This document shows positions 7,611 through 16,296 of a stretch of 40,714 nt of DNA, in pieces (the first letter of the stretch is position 1; each line of letters starts with the position of its first letter). The stretch is from CAZLBC01 sp964557575 (GTDB lineage Bacteria; Planctomycetota; Phycisphaerae; SM23-33), in assembly GCA_964557575.1 (NCBI GenBank), contig CAZLBC010000039.1, forward strand, positions 1 to 40,714, in the 5' to 3' direction. Under the pieces are notes generated by a model that worked only from the letters and a program-made list of their open reading frames with translations, had not been told where the DNA came from and made no database searches. The position numbers and the translations under genes were made by a program.

Positions 7611-7646
7611 TTAGAAGCGTTTTTCGGGGGTAAAAATCGCTTCTAA
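7611..7646. repeat. Strong AT/GC hairpin, terminator-like palindrome
   Basis: TTAGAAGCG at 7611-7619 pairs exactly with CGCTTCTAA at 7638-7646, and five T:A pairs (7620-7624 with 7632-7636) extend the stem past one bulged T around a CGGGGGT loop. Neither strand has a T-run directly after the stem. It may be an REP-type palindrome or an insertion end rather than a terminator. Confidence 0.5.
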
Positions 7647-7700
7647 GGATCATATAACGGTCAAATGACGATATAACATATTCTTTAGAAATTATTTACT

Positions 7701-7728
7701 GTGGTCCGACCCCACATTTCCACATTTC
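7701..7728. repeat. REP-like motif upstream of the sulfatase gene
   Basis: GTGGTCCGACCCCAC (7701-7715) can fold on itself, and CCACATTT is then repeated in tandem (7712-7719 and 7720-7727). The GACCCC core recalls the GGTACCTGACCCC repeats at 38401-38443. Similar strings are scattered in many environmental genomes; that last point is general recollection. I saw no clear promoter for the sulfatase in 7730-7805. Confidence 0.35.
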
Positions 7729-7805
7729 TATTTTCAGGCCGGCGGAAATAATGATACGCTGGTACGGTGCGGCGCCGACGCTGCACACATGGGAGGTACG
7801 GAACC

Positions 7806-9650
7806 ATGAAGACGGAAACCAACACCCGGCGCGGGTTTTTGAAACTGGCCGCACTCGGGGCCGCCGCCCCCCTGCTCGGCGCCGGCGGCCGGCGGCGGAA
7901 ACCCAACATTCTCTGGATCACGTGCGAGGACATCAGCGCGGACCTCGGCTGTTACGGCGACACCTGCGCCCGCACTCCCGTCCTCGACGCCCTGGCCGCG
8001 ACGGGCATTCGCTACACCAACGCCTTCGGCGTCACCGGCGTCTGCGCGCCGAACCGCTCCTGCCTGGTCACCGGCGTCTACCCCTCGTCGCTGGGGAGCC
8101 ACGACATGCGGTCGACGACCCGGCTGCCCGCGTTCATCACGTGCTTTCCGGCATACCTGCGGGCGGCGGGCTACTACTGCACGAACAACGCCAAGACCGA
8201 CTACAATTTCCCCGTTCCCCGGGATGCCTGGGACGCGTGCGGCCGGAAGGCCCACTGGCGGAACCGCACGGGAAACGAACCGTTCTTCGCCGTGTTCAAC
8301 TTCACCAACACCCACGAGAGCAAGTGCCGGGGTAAGCCGCGGGATCCGCAGCGGTTCGATCCGAAGAAGGTCCCGATCCCGCCGTTTCACCCCGACCGGC
8401 CCGCGGTCCGCAACAACTGGGCGCAGTACTACGAGAATATCGCCGACATGGACGCGAAGGCCGGCCGTATCCTCGATCAACTCGAGAAGGACGGCCTGGC
8501 CGAAGAGACGATCGTGTTTTTCTTCTCAGACCACGGGGCGGGACTGCCCGGCTGCAAGAAGTGGATCTGGCACGACGGCCTGCACGTGCCCCTCATCGTC
8601 CGCTTCCCCGAGCGGTACGCCGGCAGCGCCCCGGGAACACCCGGCACCGCCTGCGACCGCCTGGTCAGCTTCGTCGACTTCGCGCCGACCGTATTGAGCC
8701 TGGCGGGGGTCCCGATCCCCGAACACATGCAGGGTACCGCCTTTCTCGGCCCGCGGGCCGGTGAACCGCGGGAGTACATCTTCGCCCACCGCGACCGGAT
8801 GGCCGAGCGATACGACACGGTCCGCTCGGTCCGCGACGGGAAATACCAGTACCTCCGCAACTTCATGCCGCACCTGACCTGGTCGCAGTTCGTCAGCTAC
8901 ACCGAGCAGATGCCCACGATGAAGGTCTGGCGGGACCTCGCCGAACAGGGGAAGCTGACCGGTCCCGCGGCCCGCTACTTCAGTCCCGTCAAGCCGCCGG
9001 AGGAACTCTACGACACGACGGCCGACCCGCACCAGGTCAGGAATCTCGCCCCGGACCCGCAGTACCGGGAGGTCCTGGAGCGGATGCGGGCGGCATGCGC
9101 GGACCGTATGGTGCGGACCGGCGACCTGGGGCTCCTGCCGGAATACGAATTTCACCGGCGGTCGGAAGGGTCGACCCCCTGGCAGACCGGGCACGACCCG
9201 GAGAAGAATCCCGTCCGGCGCCTCCTGGCGGCCGCCCGGACGGCCAACGCCATGGATCCCGAAAAGATCCCGGCCCTGGCGGCCCTCCTGGCATCCGGGG
9301 AGCCCGCGCTGCGCTGGTGGGGCGCGGTCGGCCTGGTCGCCCTGGGCGGCAAGGCCGCGCCGGCAAAAAAGGAACTCACCGCCGCGCTGGAAGACGACGC
9401 GCCCAACGTGCGGATCGCTGCGGCCGAGGCCCTCTGCAACATCGGTGCGGCCGACCGGGCACTGCCCGTCCTCCTGGCGGCCCTTGAGCACCCGACGCCG
9501 TTTATCCGCCTGCGGGCGGTCAACGTCCTCGATCGGCTGGGGCCGCCGGCCGCCGCCCTGCCCCGCATCCGCGCGGCCGGCATGAAGTCTAAAAAACACC
9601 GCCACGTGGCCTCCTACCTGGGACGGCTCACCGGTTACACGGGCAAGTGA
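7806..9650 (+). CDS. Tat-exported type I sulfatase with C-terminal HEAT-like repeats
   Basis: 614 residues from the ATG at 7806, preceded by GGGAGG at about 9 nt. The leader (NTRRGFLKLAALGAAAP) is a twin-arginine signal. The alkaline-phosphatase-fold domain begins at KPNILWITCED (metal ligands E41, D42 region). The formylglycine site is C80-A-P-N-R, followed by SCLVTG: it fits C-x-P-x-R but has Asn where Ser or Ala is usual. A FFFSDHGAG motif supplies further metal ligands. Residues about 485-610 form alpha-helical HEAT-like repeats (LRWWGAVGLVALGG, VRIAAAEALCNIG, FIRLRAVNVLDRLG), a common planctomycete add-on. It probably removes sulfate from glycans in the periplasm after activation by a formylglycine-generating enzyme, which is not in the window. 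First gene of a three-gene cluster. Confidence 0.93.
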   Translation: MKTETNTRRGFLKLAALGAAAPLLGAGGRRRKPNILWITCEDISADLGCYGDTCARTPVLDALAATGIRYTNAFGVTGVCAPNRSCLVTGVYPSSLGSHDMRSTTRLPAFITCFPAYLRAAGYYCTNNAKTDYNFPVPRDAWDACGRKAHWRNRTGNEPFFAVFNFTNTHESKCRGKPRDPQRFDPKKVPIPPFHPDRPAVRNNWAQYYENIADMDAKAGRILDQLEKDGLAEETIVFFFSDHGAGLPGCKKWIWHDGLHVPLIVRFPERYAGSAPGTPGTACDRLVSFVDFAPTVLSLAGVPIPEHMQGTAFLGPRAGEPREYIFAHRDRMAERYDTVRSVRDGKYQYLRNFMPHLTWSQFVSYTEQMPTMKVWRDLAEQGKLTGPAARYFSPVKPPEELYDTTADPHQVRNLAPDPQYREVLERMRAACADRMVRTGDLGLLPEYEFHRRSEGSTPWQTGHDPEKNPVRRLLAAARTANAMDPEKIPALAALLASGEPALRWWGAVGLVALGGKAAPAKKELTAALEDDAPNVRIAAAEALCNIGAADRALPVLLAALEHPTPFIRLRAVNVLDRLGPPAAALPRIRAAGMKSKKHRHVASYLGRLTGYTGK

Positions 9651-9663
9651 AACGGAACCGACA

Positions 9664-10503
9664 ATGTCCAGAAAGAACAGGAAGAAAGCGAAACCATTCA
9701 GCAAAAAACTGCGGGTGCCGGCCGGGGGAACCTTCCGGATCGACACGGTGGATCCCGAGGACACGCTCGGCCTGAAGGACAAGAAACATGCCCGCAGGCA
9801 GCTCGCCGCCGTCCAGGACCGGCTGGCGGACCTGCAGGAAGTCCTCTACGCCCAGTCGAAACACGCGGTCCTGGTCGTGCTGCAGGCGATGGACTCCGGC
9901 GGCAAGGACAGCACTATCCGCCACGTTTTCGGCCCGCTGAATCCCCAGGGGGTGAAGGTCACGAGCTTCAAGAAACCCAACGCCGAGGAACTGGCCCACG
10001 ACTACCTGTGGCGGATCCACCGGGCGGTCCCCGCAAAGGGGATGATCGGCATCTTCAACCGCTCGCACTACGAGGACGTCCTCGTCGCCAGGGTCCACGA
10101 CCTGGCGCCCAAAAAGGAAATCGACAAGCGGTACGACCAGATCAACGCCTTCGAGAAATACCTCGCCGGAAACGGTATCACGATCGTCAAGTTCCTGCTG
10201 CACATCGGCCGGGACGAGCAGAAGGAGCGGCTCCAGTCGCGGCTGGACCGCCCGGACAAGCACTGGAAATTCGATTCCGCCGATCTCGGCGAGCGGAAAC
10301 GCTGGAAGCAATACATGAACGCGTTCGACCGGGTCCTGAACCGCTGCAGCACCCGGCACGCCCCGTGGCATGTCATCCCGGCGAACCACAAGTGGTCGCG
10401 CGACCTGGCCGTCGGCAGCATCGTTCTCGAAACGCTCGAGGGCCTGGACCTCGCCTACCCGGCACCCGAGGCGGGCCTCGACGCGGTGGTGATCCCGGAT
10501 TGA
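9664..10503 (+). CDS. ppk2: Polyphosphate kinase 2 family protein
   Basis: 279 residues, no signal peptide, so cytoplasmic. The N-terminal part is basic and then gives the PPK2 core: Walker A-like QAMDSGGKDSTIRH (about 75-87), Walker B-like IFNRSHYEDVL (130-140), and the lid region with R-E-R-type residues (HIGRDEQKERLQSRL). The end (APWHVIPANHKWSRDLAV) matches the family. Enzymes of this family move phosphate between polyphosphate and nucleotides (AMP, ADP or GDP); the exact class cannot be fixed by eye. It starts 13 nt after the sulfatase stop with only a weak ribosome site, so it is probably translated from the same mRNA. A polyphosphate enzyme between exported hydrolases is unusual context. 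Confidence 0.92.
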   Translation: MSRKNRKKAKPFSKKLRVPAGGTFRIDTVDPEDTLGLKDKKHARRQLAAVQDRLADLQEVLYAQSKHAVLVVLQAMDSGGKDSTIRHVFGPLNPQGVKVTSFKKPNAEELAHDYLWRIHRAVPAKGMIGIFNRSHYEDVLVARVHDLAPKKEIDKRYDQINAFEKYLAGNGITIVKFLLHIGRDEQKERLQSRLDRPDKHWKFDSADLGERKRWKQYMNAFDRVLNRCSTRHAPWHVIPANHKWSRDLAVGSIVLETLEGLDLAYPAPEAGLDAVVIPD

Positions 10504-10556
10504 CACACGGCCCGCCATACAGCACAGGTCCGTAAGATGAATCGAGAGGACCGGAC

Positions 10557-12614
10557 TTGAACCCAGCACACAAAGCGGTTTCGCCGACGGCCTGTTTCGG
10601 GATGCGCCGCTGCATGATGCTCGCGCTATTCCTGTCCCCCATCCTGCCCGCCGCGGCGGGTGCGGTACCCGGCTGGCCGGAAGGCGTCCGGGAGATCCGC
10701 TACCGGAGCCCGGCGGACGGCACGCGGCAGCCGGCCCTGTTCTACGCGCCGCAGACGAAAGAACCCCGTCCCCTGCTCGTCGGACTCCACACCTGGTCGG
10801 GCGATTACCAACAGGCCGGCGGCGAGACGGCCTGCGTACGCTGGTGTATCGAGAAGGGCTGGCTGTTTATCCACCCGCACTTCCGGGGCCCCAACCGGAC
10901 ACCCGCCGCCCTCGGGTCGGAACGTGCCGTCGGCGACATCGTCGGCGCGGTCGGCTACGTGAAGCGAAACCACCCGGTCGACGCGGACCGGGTCTACCTC
11001 GTCGGCGTCTCCGGCGGGGGCCACGCCGCGCTGCTCATGGCCGGCCGTGCGCCGGAGATCTGGGCGGGGGTGTCGGCATGGTGCGGCATCGCGGATATCC
11101 GCCGGTGGTGGGAACAGAAGACCGCCGGCGGGCGGTACGCCCGGCAGATCGAGAAGGCCTGCGGCGGCCGGCCCGACCGTGACCCGGCGGCCGCGGCGGC
11201 ATGCCGCCGGCGCTCGCCGCTGACCTGGCTTTCCAACGCGACGGCCGTCAACCTCGATATCAACGCGGGTATCCGTGACGGCCGGAAGGGAAGCGTGCCG
11301 TTCACCCACTCGCTGCGGGCCTTCAATGCCGTGGCGCGGGAAGCGGACCGGATTCCCGATGACGACCTCGCCCTCTTTTACCGGACGATGAAGCCGCCCG
11401 GCGGCGCGGCGGATATCGACGACCCCCGCTACGGGAAAAAACGGGGCCTGTTCAGGAAGCGATCGGGTAGCGTGCGCGTCACGATCTTCGACGGCGGCCA
11501 CGAGATCGTGCACGCCGCCGCGCTGGCGTGGCTCGAAAAACAGCGCCGGGGCATCGAGAACATCGACGCGCTCCTCGAACCGGTCCGCCGGAAACACGGC
11601 CTGCCCGCCCTCGCGGCGGCCGCGGTTACCGGGGATCACATCGTCGCCGCGGGCGCGGTGGGAACACGAAAGGCCGGCGCGGAACAAACGGTATCGCTCG
11701 ACGACCGGTTCCACGTCGGTTCCTGCACCAAGTCGATGACCGCGACGCTCGCGGCGATCCTGGTGGAACGGGACACGCTGTCCTGGGACACGACCCCGGC
11801 GGCGGCGTTTCCGGATCTCCGCGACGGCATGCACGAGGGATTTCGAACGGTCACCCTCCGGCAGTTGCTCGGCCACCGCGGCCGGATGCCCGGGGACCTG
11901 AGCCGCGGCGGCCTGTGGAAGCGGGTGTGGGAGCAATCGAAAACGCTCGACCCGCCCCGCCAGCGGCGGTTCCTCCTGCGGGAAGTCCTGAAGCAGAAGC
12001 CAGGTCCCGCGGGGAAATACGTCTATTCCAACGCCGGGTACGCCGCGGCCGGCGCGATGATCGAAACGATCGCCGGGGAACCCTGGGAAACACTCATGCG
12101 GCGGCACGTCTTCGAGCCGCTCGGCATGAAGACCGCGGGGTTCGGCCCGCCCGCGAGTTCGCACACCATCGACCAGCCGTGGGGGCACGTCATCGCGGAC
12201 GGGGAACCGAAATCCGTCCCGCCCGGCCCCCGGGGCGACAACCCCCCCGCCATCGGCCCGGCGGGCACGGTCCACTGCTCGATCCTCGATTTCGCGCGAT
12301 ACGCCGCCTGCCACCTGCGGGGCCGCCGGAAAGACACCGTGATCCTCCCGAAGAAATCGTTCCGGCAACTGCACACCCCCGCCCCGGGACACGGTTACGC
12401 GCTCGGGTGGCAAGTGGCGCAGCGCAACTGGGGCGGCACGGTGCTGACCCACGCCGGGTCGAACACCACGTTCTTCGCCGTCGCGTGGCTGGCGCCCGAG
12501 AAGAACTTCGCGGCGGTGGTCGCCTGCAATCTCGGGGGCACGCGGGCCGAAACCGGCTGCGACGAGACGGCGGGTCTGCTGGTCGAAAAATACTGCTGTC
12601 CCGGCGATCAGTAA
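10557..12614 (+). CDS. Fusion of an alpha/beta hydrolase and a class C beta-lactamase-type serine hydrolase
   Basis: 685 residues from a TTG at 10557, which has a GAGAGGA ribosome site 6 nt away. An ATG at 10602 (MRRCMMLALFLSPILPAAAG) begins the signal peptide directly and is an alternative start with a weaker site. Residues about 40-330 are an alpha/beta hydrolase: nucleophile elbow G150-V-S152-G-G and final catalytic His H315 (FDGGHEIVH). Residues about 335-680 are a serine beta-lactamase-like/DD-peptidase fold: S389-C-T-K392, Y490-S-N492, and H632-A-G634 replacing KTG, as in esterase-like relatives. Both active sites appear intact, so the enzyme may cleave two ester or amide bonds. Exported. 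It follows the PPK2 gene by 53 nt. Confidence 0.88.
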   Translation: MNPAHKAVSPTACFGMRRCMMLALFLSPILPAAAGAVPGWPEGVREIRYRSPADGTRQPALFYAPQTKEPRPLLVGLHTWSGDYQQAGGETACVRWCIEKGWLFIHPHFRGPNRTPAALGSERAVGDIVGAVGYVKRNHPVDADRVYLVGVSGGGHAALLMAGRAPEIWAGVSAWCGIADIRRWWEQKTAGGRYARQIEKACGGRPDRDPAAAAACRRRSPLTWLSNATAVNLDINAGIRDGRKGSVPFTHSLRAFNAVAREADRIPDDDLALFYRTMKPPGGAADIDDPRYGKKRGLFRKRSGSVRVTIFDGGHEIVHAAALAWLEKQRRGIENIDALLEPVRRKHGLPALAAAAVTGDHIVAAGAVGTRKAGAEQTVSLDDRFHVGSCTKSMTATLAAILVERDTLSWDTTPAAAFPDLRDGMHEGFRTVTLRQLLGHRGRMPGDLSRGGLWKRVWEQSKTLDPPRQRRFLLREVLKQKPGPAGKYVYSNAGYAAAGAMIETIAGEPWETLMRRHVFEPLGMKTAGFGPPASSHTIDQPWGHVIADGEPKSVPPGPRGDNPPAIGPAGTVHCSILDFARYAACHLRGRRKDTVILPKKSFRQLHTPAPGHGYALGWQVAQRNWGGTVLTHAGSNTTFFAVAWLAPEKNFAAVVACNLGGTRAETGCDETAGLLVEKYCCPGDQ

Positions 12615-12619
12615 CGATT

Positions 12620-12638
12620 GCCGGCGAAGCAGGCCGGC
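12620..12638 (+). terminator. Possible weak terminator hairpin after the hydrolase fusion gene
   Basis: GCCGGC (12620-12625) and GCCGGC (12633-12638) pair across a 7-nt loop, 5 nt after the TAA stop. The tail is A-rich rather than T-rich, so intrinsic termination is uncertain. Confidence 0.25.
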
Positions 12639-12768
12639 CAAAAACATAGAAATCTATTTTATTAAAGGGCTTACAACTTTTTTTCTCGGCCACACCACCG
12701 CCCCGCCCACGTACTGTTGCCCTGTTTCGCACGAGAATTTTTCTTTTTCCCAAACGGCGTCCGCCGGT

Positions 12769-12779
12769 TACAATACAAT
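12769..12779 (+). promoter_or_regulatory. Tandem TACAAT boxes before the lectin-like protein gene
   Basis: GGTTACAATACAATT contains two overlapping TACAAT boxes (12769-12774 and 12774-12779) about 55-60 nt before the ATG at 12835. A T-rich stretch lies at 12738-12748. They likely drive the two-gene unit of the lectin-like protein and the ornithine cyclodeaminase homologue. Confidence 0.4.
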
Positions 12780-12834
12780 TACATACGTCAGCAGCTTTCA
12801 AAGATTCCCTTTGTTCTAAGGTCTATCCTTCACC

Positions 12835-15300
12835 ATGAATAAGACTACTGTATTTTGCGCCGTCATCGTCCTCGCCATTTCGGCCGCCGCGCCGTGCCAG
12901 GAAGACACCGGGGAGTTGATAAAGCTCATCACGGAGGGGGCGTCGACGGATGCCGAACGGGCCGAGAAACTCATCACGGCCGCGAGTGATCTGGAATCCG
13001 AGACGGCCGTCAAAAAGGCCCTGTACAGCCGGGCGTACGATTACGGCATCACGTCCGCGGCCGGGTACGATTTCGCCCTGCAGGCCCTCGACAAGCTCGC
13101 GGATATCGAGGGGACCGACCCCGCGGACATCGCCGAGAAACGGCTGGTGATTCTTCGGAAGCGATACGCCAACGCACCGCCGGCACGCCGCGCGAAAGCG
13201 GGCATGGCTTTCGTCGAGGGCCTCGTCGCGGCCGGCGACCGGAAGTTCGACGCCCGGCGATTCACCGAGGCGGCGGGTATCTACCGGGAGGCGATCCGGA
13301 TATCGACCGCCCTCGGCCTGGCGGGCCTGCACGATGAACTGAACAGTAAGATCAAGCAGTGCGGCGCGATGAAAGAGGTCGAAAAAAAGGCGCAGGACCT
13401 CGAAAAGAAACTCCGGGCCGATCCCGCGGACGCGGAGACCAGGAAACAACTGGTGATGATTCACGTGGTCGAGTACGACGACCCGGCCGCCGCGGCGAAA
13501 CTGCTGACCGAGGACCTCGACCTGATGCTCCAGACCTGCGTGAAGCTCGCCGCCGCCGATCCCGCGTCCCTTCAGAAGGACGACTGCATGGAACTGGCCA
13601 GGTGGTATGCCGGCCTCGCCGAGAAGGCCGCCGGCGACCGGGGGAAGATCAACACGATGGTCCGGGCGAAGAACTACTACGAGCGGGCGATGAAGGCCGA
13701 GGACGTCAAGTCCCTCGATAAGCTGAAAATCAAGATCGCGTTAAAAAAACTGAAGAAGGAACTCGACGAACTCGGCTACGTCCCGGATGACCGCCTGCCG
13801 CCGAAGAAATGGCTCGACCTGTTCGAGTATACCGACTTCGACTCCCCGTACATGGTCGGCAAGATCGTGCGGGAGAACGCGGCCGTCTCCATGGCGCCCC
13901 TCCACAGAAGCGCGCCGGCGCTGCCGGTGCCCGTCATGCCGACCGCCGGGTATCGCATCCAGTTCAAGGTTCGGTGGACCGGTGATTACCCCGGCATGTA
14001 CCTGAGTTTGCCGGTCGGCACGGACTGCCAGACCGGCTTCGGCATAAGTTACCGGGAATGCGGATTCAACTTGCGCGGCAGCGACTGGGGGGCGAAGGCG
14101 AATCCCGCGAACAAGCGGTTGCCGGACCGGCTGGAATCGGGCAAGATCTACCTGGTCGAACTGGAGGTGATGCGCACGGGCGACAAGATCGCCATGGCCG
14201 CCGCGCTGAACCGGCGGAAGCTGCTCCAGTGGCGCGGATCGGTGTCGACGCACATGCAGGGCACGTCCCCCCGAAACAGGACCCTTACATTCCACGGCAA
14301 CCGCTACGGCACGACGGTCATCGGGGACGCGGGGATCATGATCACCGAGGGGGAAGGCGTCATCCCGGACCCGAAAGATATCCTCGCCATCGAGACGAAA
14401 CAGGCCGAACCGATTACCAACACGGAGGAACCGATACGGAAAGAAATTCCCGCCCGCGGTCCGTGGCACCCGGTCGGACTCGTCGAGGAAAAGGAATACT
14501 ACACGGTCAGGGCGAAAGGCGGCTGGGAGTACTCAGCGGCCAAGGGGGCCGAATGCGGACCGTCCGGGACGCGGGCGGGCAAGTACTACCTCCAGGCCCG
14601 GATCGGCGACGGGACCCCCTTCAAAATCGGCGAGGAAAAACAGTTTCAGGCCACCGCCTCGGGGCTCCTGCAGCTCGGGATGGGCGGCGAGTCCGGCGCC
14701 GCGTTCGCCGACAACAATGAAGAACTGCGGGTCTACTACCAGTGGGACCGGGACCGCCGGCCGCGGCCGCTGACGGCGGCCAAGACCATGCGGGTGCCGG
14801 TCGGCAGGGAGTGGACGGACTTCGGGTTCGTGGACGCCGGAAAGCAGTACCGCATCTCCACCGACGACGAACGGGCCTGGCGGGTCAACGGCGAGAAGAT
14901 GACCGCGAACGGCGAGGCCGGCCGGTTCTACCTCCAGGCCCGGATCGACGGCGGCGATCCGTTCAGGGTGGGCACCGACAAGCTGTTCACCGCCAAAACG
15001 GGCGGCCTCCTCGAACTGGGCATGAGCCACTGGGACGAGAAGTCAATCGCATCGGGAGCCCCCCCCGTGACGGTCGAGCCGTGGGAGGGACCGGCGATAC
15101 CGGACGGGGAAACCGACACGCCGAAGAAGGACGGGGAAACCAAAACCCCCGAGAAAAAAGAGGACGGCACGTCCTGGCTGGAGGAACTGACCGGCAAGAA
15201 AGAGTCCGACGAGCCTGAAAAAGCCGCCGATTCCGACGAAAAGAAACCGGCCACCAAGCCGGACGAGCCGGACGACGATTTCCCCCTGCCGTTCAAGTGA
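12835..15300 (+). CDS. Exported multidomain protein: helical N-part, concanavalin-like domain, two LecA (PA-IL)-like modules
   Basis: 821 residues with a Sec signal (VFCAVIVLAISAAA). Residues about 25-320 are alpha-helical and TPR-like, with a charged coiled-coil stretch (MKEVEKKAQDLEKKLRA). Residues about 335-520 look like a concanavalin/DUF1080-type beta-sandwich (FDSPYMVGKIVREN, GYRIQFKVRWTGDYPGMYLSLP). Two related modules follow at about 543-636 and 656-732. They share the pattern G-x-W...G-x-V-x-x-x-x-x-Y-x-V/I, Y-L-Q-A-R-I-x-x-G-x-P-F-x-I/V-G, and G-L-L-x-L-G-M, which recalls the PA-IL galactophilic lectin fold; the first also keeps a DNNEELRV calcium-loop-like end. The tail (740-821) is repetitive Lys/Glu/Asp/Pro. 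Probably a cell-surface glycan-binding protein. No catalytic domain recognised. Confidence 0.75.
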   Translation: MNKTTVFCAVIVLAISAAAPCQEDTGELIKLITEGASTDAERAEKLITAASDLESETAVKKALYSRAYDYGITSAAGYDFALQALDKLADIEGTDPADIAEKRLVILRKRYANAPPARRAKAGMAFVEGLVAAGDRKFDARRFTEAAGIYREAIRISTALGLAGLHDELNSKIKQCGAMKEVEKKAQDLEKKLRADPADAETRKQLVMIHVVEYDDPAAAAKLLTEDLDLMLQTCVKLAAADPASLQKDDCMELARWYAGLAEKAAGDRGKINTMVRAKNYYERAMKAEDVKSLDKLKIKIALKKLKKELDELGYVPDDRLPPKKWLDLFEYTDFDSPYMVGKIVRENAAVSMAPLHRSAPALPVPVMPTAGYRIQFKVRWTGDYPGMYLSLPVGTDCQTGFGISYRECGFNLRGSDWGAKANPANKRLPDRLESGKIYLVELEVMRTGDKIAMAAALNRRKLLQWRGSVSTHMQGTSPRNRTLTFHGNRYGTTVIGDAGIMITEGEGVIPDPKDILAIETKQAEPITNTEEPIRKEIPARGPWHPVGLVEEKEYYTVRAKGGWEYSAAKGAECGPSGTRAGKYYLQARIGDGTPFKIGEEKQFQATASGLLQLGMGGESGAAFADNNEELRVYYQWDRDRRPRPLTAAKTMRVPVGREWTDFGFVDAGKQYRISTDDERAWRVNGEKMTANGEAGRFYLQARIDGGDPFRVGTDKLFTAKTGGLLELGMSHWDEKSIASGAPPVTVEPWEGPAIPDGETDTPKKDGETKTPEKKEDGTSWLEELTGKKESDEPEKAADSDEKKPATKPDEPDDDFPLPFK

Positions 15301-15320
15301 TCGCCGGGGAGAGACGAACA

Positions 15321-16271
15321 ATGGCGATCCGGATTATTACCGCCGGCGATGTCGAACGGCTCCTGCCGATGGACCGGGCGATCGAGCTGGTCCGCGAGGG
15401 CTTCGCCGCCCTGAGCGCGGGCGCGGCGGCCATGCCCCCCCGGTCGCGCGTGGCGGCCGCTGACGGCGACATGCTGGTGATGCCGGCCTATATGCCCGGC
15501 CGGGCCCTGGCGCTCAAGGCGGTCCTCACCTATCCCGGCAACCGCGAACGGGGCCTGCCGGCCGTCAGGGGGCTCCTGCTCGCCTTCGATCACGCCACCG
15601 GCAGCCCCCTGGCCCTCGTCGACGCCGAGTCGCTGACCGCCCTGCGGACCGGCGCGGCGGGCGGCGCGGCGGCCGACCTGTTCGCGCTGCCCGGCGCCCG
15701 TTCGCTGACCCTGGTCGGCTGCGGCATCCAGGGGAAGGCCCAATTGCAGGCCGTCCTCGCCGTGCGGAACATCGAGCGGGCATGGCTGGTCGACACGGAC
15801 CGGGCCGCCGCCGAAGCCCTGGCGACACTGCTGGAAGACCTCCCGTGCGACGTCGCCGTCGCCGACCGGGCCGACGACGTCGTCCCGGAATCCGCTATCG
15901 TCGTGACGGCCACCACCAGCCCCGTCCCGGTCTTCGACGGGCGCGGCGTCCGGCCGGGCACCCACGTGACCGCCGTCGGGGGCTACCGGCCGGAGACCCG
16001 GGAGCTTGACGAATACCTGGTCACCACCGCCCGGGTCTTCGTCGATCAGCGCGACGCGGCGGCCCGGGAGGCCGGCGAGCTCATACAGGCGGGGCGGGAG
16101 CCCGACGCCGAAATCGGCGCGGTTATAAACGAAACGGCCGACGGCCGGCAGGACGAACGCCAGGTGACGGTCTTCAAGACCGTCGGGGTGGCGGTCCAGG
16201 ACGCCGCCGTCGCCGACTGGATTGTCCGGCAGGCCGAAAAAACCGGCGCGGGTACGGTGGTGGACGTGTAG
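15321..16271 (+). CDS. Ornithine cyclodeaminase / mu-crystallin family protein
   Basis: 316 residues from the ATG at 15321 with GGGGAGAG upstream; a GTG overlapping the previous stop at 15297 would add only eight unlikely residues. The family signature is clear: substrate-site Lys K66 (LALKAVLTYPGN), RTGAAGG (109-115), a Rossmann nucleotide loop G133-C-G-I-Q-G138, and VGGYRPETREL, then KTVGVAVQDAAVADW at the end. Members deaminate ornithine, reduce ketimines or act as alanine or lysine-type dehydrogenases; the substrate here is unknown. Cytoplasmic. It follows the lectin-like gene by 20 nt, so it is co-transcribed. It is convergent with the glycosidase gene; the 25-nt gap has a 5-bp hairpin (ACCTC/GAGGT at 16283-16296). 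Confidence 0.9.
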   Translation: MAIRIITAGDVERLLPMDRAIELVREGFAALSAGAAAMPPRSRVAAADGDMLVMPAYMPGRALALKAVLTYPGNRERGLPAVRGLLLAFDHATGSPLALVDAESLTALRTGAAGGAAADLFALPGARSLTLVGCGIQGKAQLQAVLAVRNIERAWLVDTDRAAAEALATLLEDLPCDVAVADRADDVVPESAIVVTATTSPVPVFDGRGVRPGTHVTAVGGYRPETRELDEYLVTTARVFVDQRDAAAREAGELIQAGREPDAEIGAVINETADGRQDERQVTVFKTVGVAVQDAAVADWIVRQAEKTGAGTVVDV

Positions 16272-16296
16272 TGGTTTCCAACACCTCAATCGAGGT

